The position numbers were made by a program, and so were the translations under genes. A DNA stretch of 64,000 nt from Conus ventricosus (lineage: Eukaryota; Mollusca; Gastropoda; Neogastropoda; Conidae). This document shows, one piece after another, positions 1 to 10,977 of this stretch. The DNA is taken from the NCBI GenBank assembly GCA_018398815.1, contig CM031628.1, positions 10,159,127 through 10,223,126 on the forward strand, in the 5' to 3' direction. The notes beneath the pieces are model-generated. The model had not been told where the DNA came from and searched no databases. It saw nothing but the letters and a program-made list of their open reading frames with translations. How positions within the stretch are numbered: position 1 is the first letter of the stretch; the number at the start of each line of letters is the position of its first letter.

Positions 1-93
1 GGCCATAAACATGATGAAGTCACACTCACACGCACACACACATACACACACTGACACAAAGTAACAGTGACACACACAGGCACGAAGACAGAT

Positions 94-98
94 TTAGC

Positions 99-172
<74 letters not shown>
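94..172. repeat. (CA)n microsatellite
   Basis: A nearly pure CA array of about 75 bases. It is present at the same unit position in copy B (12108-12178, interrupted) and copy C (39628-39715), with different lengths. Shorter CA-rich sequence precedes it from about 25. Confidence 0.95.
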
Positions 173-173
<1 letters not shown>

Positions 174-424
174 AACAGCTAAGCCAACTATCGTAGCAGA
201 CGAACTTGGGAGCTACAGACACACCTGCAGAGCAGGGGGCAGAGTTCCGTGTCTCAGGCTGTGCAAATCAAATTCAATGTCTTCTCGGAGAGTGTCTGTC
301 AGCTGGAAGATGTTGTGACGACGAAATCTTAACTTTGCGTGAAGTTCGTGACCATTGAACGTGTCCAAAGGCTTTGTTTAGATCTAATCCACGGCGAACT
401 CATGCCCTATCCTCGTTGTACGTT

Positions 425-990
425 ACCCCCCCCCCCCCCCCCCTCACCCACTGTAAACCACGAGATTAAAGGTTACTGTCGACAAATGGTAACGGACCTT
501 CGAGCTTAAAACGAGGTAGTAGGTAACTTTCCCGTTACCCATGACATGTAAGTACGGCCCCTGGTGTGGACAAAAGGTCATTTGTTTGTCACTGAAAGCA
601 CTTGTCTGATACCATGTCTTTTACTGTTTAGCTTTGCATGCAAGTCCCCCGTTTTTCCTAACATGATGCAGTTCAAAGTAGTTGGTAATCTTTCATAACT
701 GACCAGCTGAGGATTGGGTGCAAACTAGAAGTTGAAGCGTTCATCATTGACTTTTGATAGAATTATGCCCCACGAATCCTCCACCACCCTTCAAATGTGG
801 CTCATGGTGCCCCCTGACTCCTCTCTAGGTGGGGTGTTAGGGAAATTAAAAAAGTAAAAAAAAAAAATAATAAAAAGAGTTTCCTTTCCTTCTGGGAAGC
901 CATCTTCTTCCCATTGGTAAGCACCTTTGCGATTTGAGCAGAATAGGATCAGGGTGTTTTCTTCTTTTTTTTTGTCATCTAGCTGTTTTC

Positions 991-1022
<32 letters not shown>
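425..1022. repeat. Poly-C runs flanking non-coding sequence
   Basis: Runs of about 17 C (about 426-442) and about 29 C (about 993-1021) lie in otherwise unremarkable sequence. The same two runs occur in copy B (about 12432-12459 and 13011-13040) and, shorter, in copy C (about 39969-39983 and 40536-40548). Run length differs between copies. No coding feature is supported between 180 and 1090; open frames there arise from the homopolymers. Confidence 0.8.
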
Positions 1023-1097
1023 ACCCCTCGATCCACCCCCCACCCCCCGACCCCCGTCCCTCTCCGCAAACTGAAGTACAATCAAGCAGAGTCCTGG

Positions 1098-1253
1098 GAT
1101 AACTCCTAGAGATATGGGATAGTCAGTTTGGGATAACTCCGAGAGATATGGGATAACTCTGAGAGATATGGGATAGTCAGTTTGGGATAACTCCGAGAGA
1201 TATGGGATAGTCAGTTTGGGATAACTCCGAGAGATATGGGATAGTCAGTTTGG
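1098..1253 (+). repeat. 34-base minisatellite, about 4-5 units
   Basis: Tandem units of 34 bases begin with gggataactccgagagata and end in a cagttt motif. One unit is shortened to the first 20 bases. Copy B has the same array at about 13111-13265; copy C retains only about one unit near 40626. Downstream, 1254-1600 holds G-rich runs and degenerate relatives of the same motif but no recognisable gene. Confidence 0.85.
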
Positions 1254-1843
1254 GGCAGACCCAAAATGGCCCCATTTAACATGGGACACATGAAGGAGGG
1301 GGGGGGGGGGCATTTTGGGTCTCCACACCCACCCCCTCCATAAAGTGAAGCACAATCAGACGCAGTGCTCAGAACACGCTGTAAGATATGGGGTAGTCAT
1401 TTTGGAGCAGACCCAGAATGGTCCCATTTAACATGGAAGAAAGGAAAAGAGAGTTGGAGGGGGGGGGGTCATTTTGGGTCTAACGCACGTTCCCTTACAG
1501 GGATTGGATCAAGGCAGTGGGATAAGAGGGGGGGGGGGGTGCAATCTGGTGCACGAGTTCAACTGGAAGAGGGGCCATTTTGATACATTACATCTCAAGC
1601 TGCGTCTTTGATCTCTGTGCCAAAATGATATTCTTTATATAAAAGGTGGATTGAAAAGTAAAAGACCGCAAAAAAAAGTATTTGTTTGGAAAGCTATTTG
1701 ACGGCAATAGTCTTCATTAACTTGAATGAACTAAGAAACTGATCTTTCATTGCAAAGGTGTCGACCTTTTTAGTTGCATCTGTGTTGCATTTAGACCACT
1801 AACAAAAAAGTCAAATTTCACATTGCTCTTTCGTTTTGTTCAG

Positions 1844-2450
1844 GTATAAACAGACACTGATGTGGATGGACCAGACGCTAGCCCATGGTGCGTACACAAT
1901 ACCATCAGTCACTACGGTTACAGATCTCACTAATCCGACGTGTAGTTGGTTTGATGTAACACTTCTCATTGTTAATAAACATATCTTCACAAAGCACAAT
2001 ATTATACCCTTTCAAGTTGGTGCCTGTACACATGGGTATAGTCGACCTGTCGCATACCTCTGTAAGGTCAACAAGCCGGGGCACGAAACTCTCCGTGTCA
2101 GGTCTGTCGCCCTGTTTCCTCATGAAACTGCCTTCAATGCCCACTTCATCCTCTGTCCTTTCAATCACACGACGTATTTGTTTTTGGCCTGTGACGCTCG
2201 CAGTGACTGTTGGGCCAAACATGGCGGTCCACGTGTCACTGACAGCAACAGCTGGGACATGCCTGCTGCTTCATCTTGTTTGTTTCCAGAAAGAGCGTCA
2301 CTTCCCTCGCTGTTCTCATGCCTCACAGGAAGTAAGGGCGTGCCCTACACGTTTGTGTGTGACCACCGACAAGATTGTAGTGACAATAGTGATGAGTCGT
2401 TTTGTGACTTTCCGGTTTGTCAAGAACAGCAATGTGGCAGGAGTAGACAG
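1844..2450 (+). CDS. GRL101-like receptor, 5' LDLa exon (copy A)
   Basis: This is a partial gene: one exon of an LDLa/LRR/7TM receptor. The frame is open through the whole exon, from before the acceptor to 2600. A pyrimidine-rich acceptor ending ttgttcag precedes 1844 and a donor-like gtagacag|gttcgt follows 2450, so I place the exon between them; the ATG at 1836 is upstream of the acceptor and is probably not a start. The N-terminal part has a conserved region with a FLACDARSDCW motif. The C-terminal part is an LDLa module (SCL...VPYTFVCDHRQDCSDNSDESFC), with the acidic SDE calcium-binding motif, and starts another Cys-rich stretch (CQEQQCG). The module resembles the extracellular end of mollusc GRL101-type receptors. 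The product would be a cell-surface receptor, but the 7TM exons of this copy are not in the window. Assignment to the family is inference from motif and neighbours. Confidence 0.65.
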
Positions 2451-2978
2451 GTTCGTATTTCTGATCACGTCAATCCTAAATGTAGCCCAATGATAACGTC
2501 CCATGCAAAATTACAAAACAGTGGACTGTCCTATAAATTGACTCCTGGGTTCCCAAACATACCTAAAGGAAAGAAAATCGTTGAGGGACTATTTTCCTAG
2601 CTTCTGAAACGTGTAAAAAATGGATTAAGGACTTTGAATAGGGATATCTGGGATTACTAATGCAGTTAACATATTGTAATAAATTCGAATTCTTTTCTAA
2701 AAAAAAAAAAAAAGAAGCTTAAACATGAAGTATTTATGGAAAGACATAGAGCTAGAAATGTCATTGTGCTCTTTTGTCTTCTGCTTCATAGTCATTTGTC
2801 ACCACAGTAAACAAAATCAAAGCTTCAAAAAAGTCAGCCATATTTTCAGAAATGTCCAAGTCTTTTTTCCCTAGGTTGGGACCTTCCCTCTTTGGTGTTG
2901 TTGTTGCTGTTGTTGAGTTTTGTGTAAACCATTATGAAGATGCAAAAGCAATAGTCCTCCAAAGGGAAGAAAGCAGTA

Positions 2979-3169
2979 CACAAGATCACAATTCGACTCT
3001 TCAAATTTTCGGCCACGTGGCCTTTTTCAAGAGAAAAAACAAAAACAATACAACTGCATAATAACCAGTTGCCAAAGATGAACATTACGTAGTAGTATTG
3101 TTTTTGTTTTTTTTCTCTTGAAAAAGGCCACGTGGCCGAAAATTTGAAGAGTGACATTGTGATCTTGTG
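2979..3169. repeat. Long inverted repeat (hairpin), copy A
   Basis: The left arm 2979-3050 and right arm 3096-3169 are nearly perfect reverse complements (about 72 bases each) separated by a 45-base loop. Each arm contains the palindrome GGCCACGTGGCC, which has an E-box core. The structure recurs in copy B (14986-15058 / 15104-15177) and, eroded, in copy C. No protein is encoded. It could be a small foldback/MITE-like element or a hairpin transcript source; the sequence alone does not decide. Confidence 0.85.
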
Positions 3170-3474
3170 CATATGAAGATGGTTTCAAAGTGAAGTGATT
3201 GTAAGTGGAAACTAACACAAGATTAGACAAAAAAAATAATCATTGCGTCACCAAACTATACACACACAAAAAGAAAGAAAGAGACGCCCCCCCCCCCCCT
3301 CCCCAATAAAAAAAAAAAAAAACAAAAAAAAAACGGAACAAGCATTGCGGGTTTCGGTCTATTAGGTAAAAGAGGGATGAAGAGACAGTCCCTCATCTCC
3401 TCTAACAGGGCGCAAAATGGATGCGGAATGGAAACAAGGCCACATGGAGGTGATACGATGCGGGTGAAAATATT

Positions 3475-3829
3475 AACAATGATGATTATGATGATGCAGC
3501 TGATGATAATGCTGCTGCTTCTGCTGCTGTTGCTGCTGCTGCTGATGATGATTTCTTCTTCTTCTTCTTCTTCATCTTGTAAATGCGAAAACATTACTAT
3601 GCCTGAAAGTACTAATGTTACTAATGTTGAAATACAATCGCATGATAACAATACAAACAAATATGGTAATATCAATTGTAGTAACAGCGGTAACGATACT
3701 GACAGAAGGAGAGAAAGAAGAGGGATTAGAGAATGGTTTAAATAATCTGATTATAGTGGCGCTGATGACGGCGATGATGATGTTGATCATGATGATGATG
3801 ATGATGATTATGATCATGACCATGATGAC

Positions 3830-3874
<45 letters not shown>

Positions 3875-3913
3875 CAGAAGAAGAAAAGGAAGAGAAAGAA
3901 AAAGAAGAAGAAG

Positions 3914-3945
<32 letters not shown>

Positions 3946-4456
3946 GAAGAAGAAGAAGAAGATGAAGAAGACGAGGACGAAGAAGAAGGACAAGAGAGAA
4001 GAAGGAGGAGAAGAGAAAGAAGGTAAAGAAAAAAGAGGAGGAGGAGGAGAAGGAGGAGGGGGGAGAGGAGGAGGAGGAGGAGGAGGAGGAGGAGGAGGAG
4101 AACGAGAAGAAGGGAAGGAGGAGGAGGGGGAAGTGGAAGAGGAGGAGGAGGAGAAGAAGGGAAGGAGGAGGGGGAGAAGGAGGAGGAGACAATAACGAAG
4201 GAGGAGAAAGAGGAAGGAGGAGAAGAGGAGCTGATGTTCCTGATGATGGCAATGCTGATAGGCTGCCGCTGATAATGATAATAATAATGATAATGATACC
4301 AATGGTAATAACAAAGATAATAATAATGATGATGATGATGATGATGATGATGATTGATGATGATGATGATGATGATGATGATGTCATGATGATGCTGATG
4401 CTAATATGCTGCTACTGCTACTAATGATAGAAATAATGATCATATTATTACTAGTA

Positions 4457-4512
<56 letters not shown>

Positions 4513-4701
4513 ACAATGATAGTAATAATATCCTTATTATCATTCCAATTGTACCATTACTAGCGTTAATGATAATGATAGGATCAATGATATATTACAA
4601 TAGTAAAACCAATGATAGTCATAGTGATACTTAAAAAAAATCATAATAAGAATAGTAATAACCATGTTGACGATGACGACGACAACGACGATGATGATGA
4701 A

Positions 4702-4766
<65 letters not shown>

Positions 4767-4856
4767 CGACGACGATAATGATGATGATAATGATGATGAC
4801 GACGACAATGACGATGGTAATGATAGTAACAATAAAAGTAGGTGGAAAGAAATAGA
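3475..4856. repeat. Trinucleotide repeat super-block, copy A
   Basis: Successive blocks occur: (GAT)n with (CTG)n near 3475-3550 and 3765-3873, a nearly pure purine tract of GAA/GGA repeats at about 3871-4230, (GAT)n at about 4326-4384, (CTA)n at about 4456-4512, and (GAT/GAC)n at about 4668-4815. Long open frames here encode homopolymers of D, M, E or S and are artefacts of the repeats. The whole block recurs in copies B and C with length changes. Confidence 0.95.
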
Positions 4857-5029
4857 AATTATAAGTGAGTAAAAACCTAGAGATGCTTTGGGGGAGGGAT
4901 GTTTTCTCGTTTGTTCTATGTGCTCTGTGCTGGTATTCAAAGCGATTGGTGTTTGCTTTTATGGGTATGCAAATAATGTCATCACAGTAACCCGACTTGT
5001 TTGTAATTTACTGTCTATTATTCTTTGTC

Positions 5030-7080
5030 TCACCCGATAACTGTTTCTGATACCAAGGCCACGTCATCAGCCAAAAGAAGAATGAAACTTTCCAAACGTA
5101 AATTTATGAAATTTGCCCCTTTGCCTTCCACTGTGTATAACTTCCTGTGTTAGTTCATTAATAAATAAGGAAAACAGGACAGGGGTACAAATATCGCCCT
5201 TTTTTCACACCAGAAGGGCAATGTATATAGTCTGATAGAGCAGCACCAGATCGTACTCTTTCCTTTACACAATCATACATACTTATAATGATTTATAAGC
5301 TTTCCATGGACACCCATTCTTTAACAGGATAGGTTACGGCAAGGTTCTACTGACTGAAAAAAAAACCCTTCTCGAAAGTCAACAAATGAACATATGATTT
5401 ACAATTTAAGCAAAATGTTTTTACATAGATAACATCAGTGTGAACATGTGATCAACTGTAGAAGTTTTTGTTGACTCCAGCTTGATATTTCTAGGTAAAT
5501 GTTATTTTTTCATCCACCCCTGTAATTTCCTGATGGTAATAGTGCTGCACAGTTTACTGTAAATATTACGCAATGGAATTCCTTTATACGCATCGCCTTT
5601 TTATACAAAGTGATAACAATTGACTCGGACCAACTTCAGGGATAAAACCCCTTTATCAAATAAGGAGCTAAATAATTCAATAATAGCACAACTCAACTTC
5701 TTCTTTGGAAATCAGACGGTGTAGAGGGACATCGTCGTAATCATATCAGTGTGAGAACCAGCATTTTCTTCTACAAGATCACTGAAATGATGAAACCTTG
5801 TTTCTAAACTTTTATCATTTTAAGGGCCTGCTCCCTTTTTCTGGAAATTTGGTTTCTGATTGTTTAGAGACTTAAATAATTATGTCAACGAGTATCAGTA
5901 TATTGCTTTTCTTTCTTTCAAAAAGATGTTTCTATTCTCGCTTAGCTTTGGGAAAGGCCACACAAGACGGTATTGACAAAGAACGACGTATTTTTTTATA
6001 AAATTGCAACATTTCTTTTGTTAGCTTGGCATTCCATATTATACCAGTTGTCTTCTTTTTGACATTTTCCAGTAGAAATCTGTTTCTTGATACATTCCCC
6101 AGCCTCTTTTATACAAGCATTAAACACAAACATTTAGCGCTTCTTCAATGTGATTATCAACCAGTTTCACAGCCTCTCTCATGCGCCGCTTGCTTTTCCT
6201 CGGAAAGGCCTACATCTTTAAACAATTCAGCATGAGCTTCCCTCCAGACGATTTGTTTTGTCACTGCACCTGTTGTTTACCTGTGGGACTTACAGTTACG
6301 ACAGGGGGAAGCGAACTTCAGTCATAAAGGCATGTTGTCAGATTCTGTTCTGTAACACACACATCTCAAAAACTATGAGAAGTAATAAAAAACAAGTCAT
6401 AGGACATCAAAAAGTAGTCATTCACGCTGCTACCGCTGTCCGATGTGCATGTGTAGCGACTTTGAAGGTGGCCCTTTCCCCACACCATTTAAGATACACA
6501 ATTTCCATGCGTGCACATGGCAATCAACATTTTCCATTAAATCTTCAGGACATCTTTGAATTTCGTACATTCAGGGGTCACTTTTGTGTTGATCATTGTA
6601 TGAAACAAGCTTCCTTAAAAATCACATGACAAATTTGAGGTTCTACTTTTTCTACATCCTCATCATTGTTAACAGAAAGAAAACGCTACAGAGATATTCT
6701 CCTAAAAAGAACTCGCATTTCCTTTATCCAAATAAGAATAGTAGGGCCACTCCTCTGGAGGTACAAAAGCACATACACATGACATGTTTTAAGGTACCAA
6801 GCAAAGATTTATCAACAATATGAGCACAGAACAAACCAGACCCAAAACACCCAAAAGGTGGGGGAAAAAAGGGGGGAGGGTCAAACCCCATTTTAACAAG
6901 ACGCATCAGCCAATCGAACACCTTCTGCGTGCCGTAACTTTGATATACGTGTAAATAAACTGTACACCCAGAAAACCAGGTGACTGAAAAAGCATCCACA
7001 AATGCCTTGCCAAAACATATAAAATCAAAATCAGACACATAGGAAAAATAAAATGATTATTCTGCGTTTAAGAAAAGAAC
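5030..7080 (-). pseudogene. LINE ORF2 remnant: endonuclease and truncated RT (copy A)
   Basis: Read on the minus strand, the pieces are: an endonuclease N-terminal-like DFICFGKAFVDAF near 7030; an endonuclease C-terminal-like YTCTSDSGSSVNDYF near 6450, clearer in copy B; a linker with a CIKEAGECIKKQ-like segment near 6100; then RT motifs VAFVDFEKVF, LFINELTQEV and LLADDVALVSET between about 5400 and 5040, best preserved in copy B. Frameshifts and stops occur throughout. A functional ORF2 would nick target DNA and reverse transcribe the element RNA. This copy also lacks the distal RT and C-terminal region. Boundaries are approximate because frames switch repeatedly. Confidence 0.65.
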
Positions 7081-7639
7081 TATTAACATTGCTGACGAAA
7101 CAAACACAGTATCATTTTCTTTACAAGTCACCATTAACATAATCGATCACTTTTAGAGAACAAAGACATCAATAGACATTTCCATCAGACACCATCACCA
7201 TCTGTGTTACTAACAATTTGAACCAGCACTGACATTACTGGGTTTTCCTCACAACACACCATCTTACGGATCGTTTCACGAGCTGCTGATGTACAACAAC
7301 TGGGTTGAAACAACCACGTGTCCTCATCTGTTGATTCCCTTTACCGTTGAGGACAATATATAAGATTATTGTTTGAGACTGGCCGAGTTCCCTACCTTAA
7401 TTCAATAGTTCATTATTAGCACCATGGTGATCACTTGCCATCAATGAGAAGGTAAATAAAGACTAACGTTCACCATCACTACTGCTTTCATGGGTGCTAG
7501 TGACCATTTTTTTTTCCCTTAGGTCTCGCATCCTAATTGAGAAAGCCTCTCCAGTGAAAATGTTTGTTCCTTACAGTTCGCATTTTTGCACTGAGGATTT
7601 CAGCTTCTGCTTGTAAAAAATAAAAATAACAACAACAAT

Positions 7640-8100
7640 AAAAAAGAAAGAAAGAAAAATCGAGCAATCACGGGAGATCCTGCCTATTGTTCAGTCGCTG
7701 TCTCCTGTCGAGTTCAAAATCCCGAGACAACTGTAATGTATTAGTAATGAGGTCCTCCAACATATTTTCGCAGTCCACAGGAGTCTCATTTTCCCGACGT
7801 GTCGGTCCATAGTTAATGAGGCTATACTACTCGGATCTCCCCTCACTGGTCTTCATCTCAAGCTTCTCCATCTTCTTGATCAAATCTTGGCTCTGCTGCC
7901 GTAAGCTGGAGACCTCCTCCCGTAGCCACTTCAGCTCCTCCTGCATGGCAGCGTATTCCTAACGAAGGGCATGCATGTCCTGCTTCACATCGTCGAGCTT
8001 CGCGTCAAATTTACACTCCATGGAGTTCAGCTTGCCCATGATGTCAAACAGTGAAGATTCCTTTCCGTCGTGAGGATGGCCAGGTTTCTCCATACTGGCC
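7640..8100 (-). pseudogene. LINE ORF1-like coiled-coil protein remnant (copy A)
   Basis: From an ATG near 8093 the minus strand reads MEKPGHPHDGKES, then a heptad-rich coiled coil (EELKWLREEVSSLRQQ, IKKMEKLEMK). After a frame change come CENMLEDLITNTLQL and a basic motif ending RRQRLNN, like the RNA-binding region of L1-type ORF1 proteins. An in-frame TAG near 7960 interrupts the coiled coil, and a second stop follows it. It lies upstream of the ORF2 remnant on the same strand. The ORF1 assignment rests on coiled-coil character, the CENxLxDLIxxxLxL pattern and position. Confidence 0.6.
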
Positions 8101-8290
8101 CCGCTAACTGGCTGTTCATTCACTGGCGCTGGTCATGTGGGTCTGCCTGGTGCTGTCTGTGGACTGGGAGAGTTTAGGATTGCTCTCCACGTCACCACAT
8201 CGAAGAAGCAAACGTCCCCCAGAACAAATAGGAGAGGAGCAGTCCTAACACAGCACCGTCACCTCAGCACTTTTGTGTCAACATGGCGAC

Positions 8291-8936
8291 ACGCAAGCTG
8301 ATTTATCTCTAGCCTGTTTCAACATAAAATTTTCAAATACAAACAGGAATCCTTCACATGCTACTCGGAACTCCACAGATCAAGAAGACATTGTTCCACG
8401 TAAAGTCTGTGCACCACTCTAAAGACAAATGCAACTCCTAATAAGCCAAATTTATCAATTAACTGGCAGTGCACTTGATGCACGAATTCTTACATAAAAC
8501 AGAGTTAGTTCAGATGAAGGTTCAGACATCAAGAAAGACTTTGACACAGTAATGAGGATTTTTTATCGAAAGTGGGGTGAGAGATGTCAGATTCTTAACT
8601 CGAACTGCCGCACTGATAGCTGAGGTGAGTGATAGAGTGAAGAGGTGGTGGTGATAATGATGGCACAGCGCAAGCCAAGCAAAGAGGAGAACGTGTACTA
8701 GACATGGCAGAGGAAGAGGTTCTGAGGTTCATGATGCAAGACTGGCATCACGATTTTCGAATAGGTCCTGCTGCGCTTCCTTTAACTGGTGAACATGATT
8801 TGCCCACATCACAAGAATGTCACGCCCCCTTCCAGGTATGTCAGAAAACGCATCGTCTGCCACCACGTGGTCAAGTCAAGGCTTCTGGCAAGTGTGTACA
8901 TTTCATCATATTACTGTTTATGTTTCTTTGTATCTC
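8291..8936. other. Unit sequence without recognised gene
   Basis: The stretch between the LINE and the second CA array is conserved in all three copies. The segment from 8704 to about 8890 is open on the + strand (MAEEEVLRFMMQDWHH), and the open frame also exists in copies B and C, but I recognise no domain. A gtatgt donor-like site follows ccttccag at about 8836. It may be a small receptor exon or chance. Confidence 0.35.
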
Positions 8937-8937
8937 A

Positions 8938-8985
<48 letters not shown>

Positions 8986-8992
8986 ACACACA

Positions 8993-9070
<78 letters not shown>
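8937..9070. repeat. Second (CA)n microsatellite, copy A
   Basis: A CA array of about 130 bases with small interruptions. It lies at the same unit position in copy B (about 20974-21112) and copy C (about 53212-53288). Confidence 0.95.
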
Positions 9071-9072
<2 letters not shown>

Positions 9073-9295
9073 ATGAATTTATTGACAATTATATTATCGT
9101 ACGTTAACGTGTTTTCAGGTAACAGCATGGGTGAGTAAAATGCAGAGATAGTGGCGGGAATGCTTCTCTTCCACCTCTTCATCCTGTGTGACAAACTAGC
9201 CCCCTTGCTCTCATTGATTCACGTTGTACAAATCTGTTGAGTATTAGTACAGCAAGCGAGCAGTGTGTACATATGGTGTTGAAATAATTTTAGTT

Positions 9296-10295
9296 NNNNN
9301 NNNNNNNNNNNNNNNNNNNNNNNNNNNNNNNNNNNNNNNNNNNNNNNNNNNNNNNNNNNNNNNNNNNNNNNNNNNNNNNNNNNNNNNNNNNNNNNNNNNN
9401 NNNNNNNNNNNNNNNNNNNNNNNNNNNNNNNNNNNNNNNNNNNNNNNNNNNNNNNNNNNNNNNNNNNNNNNNNNNNNNNNNNNNNNNNNNNNNNNNNNNN
9501 NNNNNNNNNNNNNNNNNNNNNNNNNNNNNNNNNNNNNNNNNNNNNNNNNNNNNNNNNNNNNNNNNNNNNNNNNNNNNNNNNNNNNNNNNNNNNNNNNNNN
9601 NNNNNNNNNNNNNNNNNNNNNNNNNNNNNNNNNNNNNNNNNNNNNNNNNNNNNNNNNNNNNNNNNNNNNNNNNNNNNNNNNNNNNNNNNNNNNNNNNNNN
9701 NNNNNNNNNNNNNNNNNNNNNNNNNNNNNNNNNNNNNNNNNNNNNNNNNNNNNNNNNNNNNNNNNNNNNNNNNNNNNNNNNNNNNNNNNNNNNNNNNNNN
9801 NNNNNNNNNNNNNNNNNNNNNNNNNNNNNNNNNNNNNNNNNNNNNNNNNNNNNNNNNNNNNNNNNNNNNNNNNNNNNNNNNNNNNNNNNNNNNNNNNNNN
9901 NNNNNNNNNNNNNNNNNNNNNNNNNNNNNNNNNNNNNNNNNNNNNNNNNNNNNNNNNNNNNNNNNNNNNNNNNNNNNNNNNNNNNNNNNNNNNNNNNNNN
10001 NNNNNNNNNNNNNNNNNNNNNNNNNNNNNNNNNNNNNNNNNNNNNNNNNNNNNNNNNNNNNNNNNNNNNNNNNNNNNNNNNNNNNNNNNNNNNNNNNNNN
10101 NNNNNNNNNNNNNNNNNNNNNNNNNNNNNNNNNNNNNNNNNNNNNNNNNNNNNNNNNNNNNNNNNNNNNNNNNNNNNNNNNNNNNNNNNNNNNNNNNNNN
10201 NNNNNNNNNNNNNNNNNNNNNNNNNNNNNNNNNNNNNNNNNNNNNNNNNNNNNNNNNNNNNNNNNNNNNNNNNNNNNNNNNNNNNNNNNNNNNNN
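9296..10295. other. Assembly gap of exactly 1,000 N
   Basis: All bases are N. The round length suggests a placeholder rather than a measured distance. Sequence to the left is copy A; sequence to the right does not continue the unit. Confidence 1.
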
Positions 10296-10399
10296 GCCCA
10301 TAACGGTTTTCTCTTTAGAAAATCCAGAATTCTTGCGGATCTCTGAAAGTTGAAGTATGTCATTATATCACAGATGCTGGCCGATGTTTACCAGAGTAG

Positions 10400-10764
10400 C
10401 CATTACTAATGGTTAGACCAGCCCAAACGGGTTTCTTCTTTATGGAATATATCACGCGTATTCAGGATAAGCTGGAGTACGTTATATGCTTTGCATCTTG
10501 TTTTCAGTTTATGGTAGCATTTTATGCAGACACACTTGGACTGTTTGCCTTCTTCATCATCAAAAGTATCTAAACTGAAATACTGCAACATATCACTGGA
10601 GAAGTTGATACAAATCTAGCGTTTAATCCTTTATCTTTTACCTTTCTGAGCACACGATTGCTGCATACACAGCACACCAAATCTACATGTCTCTTGTGTT
10701 CACTGTAGTTGTGTTGAAACACCTCTGCCATTGTTGGCGCTACAAACATGCACAGCACGAACAA
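10400..10764 (-). pseudogene. Putative CxxC...CxxC zinc-binding fragment, frameshifted
   Basis: Two minus-strand frames overlap at about 10570-10591 and join into one Cys-rich segment. The first part (10764-10600) has LVCCVCSNRVLRKVKDKG. The second part (10591-10406) has FDDEEGKQSKCVCIKCYHKLK. The two CxxC pairs about 45 residues apart would suit one zinc site, as in N-terminal zinc domains of some transposase-like proteins. One base change near 10590 separates the parts. Family unknown; function not assigned. Confidence 0.35.
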
Positions 10765-10847
10765 AAGTTCGGAATGAAGTAGGCCTACATGTAAGCAACA
10801 AGACTAGCCAATGCAGGGTCAGTCACAGAAACACATGTACATGCGCA

Positions 10848-10857
10848 TACACACACA

Positions 10858-10954
<97 letters not shown>

Positions 10955-10977
10955 AGAGAGAGTGAGAGAGAGAGAGA
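10848..10977. repeat. Compound (CA)n(GA)n microsatellite
   Basis: About 60 bases of CA repeat run directly into about 65 bases of GA repeat. Predicted reading frames through it are artefacts. Confidence 0.95.

Larger units (their letters stand above)
5020..8290 (-). mobile_element. LINE (non-LTR retrotransposon), truncated, copy A
   Basis: On the minus strand, an ORF1-like coiled-coil segment (about 8100-7640) is followed by endonuclease-like (about 7080-6240) and reverse-transcriptase-like (about 6240-5030) segments, the normal order for a two-ORF LINE. The RT stops just after the catalytic LADDV-type motif at about 5040, so the rest of ORF2 is missing where the repeat block begins. All segments are broken by frameshifts or stops, so the element is dead. 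The same truncated element sits at the same place in copies B and C, so it inserted before the duplication. LINE clade not assigned. Confidence 0.75.
1..9295. repeat. Tandem duplication unit, copy A (right end lost in gap)
   Basis: Position 1 onward matches position 12008 onward almost base for base through to about 9295 versus 21345, differing mostly by single-base indels. It also matches 39530 onward more loosely. Copy A contains the 5' LDLa receptor exon, the hairpin, the trinucleotide block and the reverse LINE. The part of the unit carrying the 3' receptor exons is missing because the N gap starts at 9296. The left edge of the unit lies outside the window, since homology of copies B and C extends about 70 bases further left. 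Confidence 0.9.

Noticed and set aside
3572..4387. Long open frames coding for runs of Ile, Ser, Leu, Asp or Glu
   Set aside because: They are translations of trinucleotide microsatellites. All three frames are open, and there is no domain or start context.
6724..7038. Membrane-protein-like minus-strand frame
   Set aside because: Hydrophobic look only; comparison of the three copies places it in the endonuclease region of the LINE.
9219..10301. Large reading frames across the first N block
   Set aside because: They consist of unknown residues only; the N gap has no stop codons. The same applies to 37884-39248.
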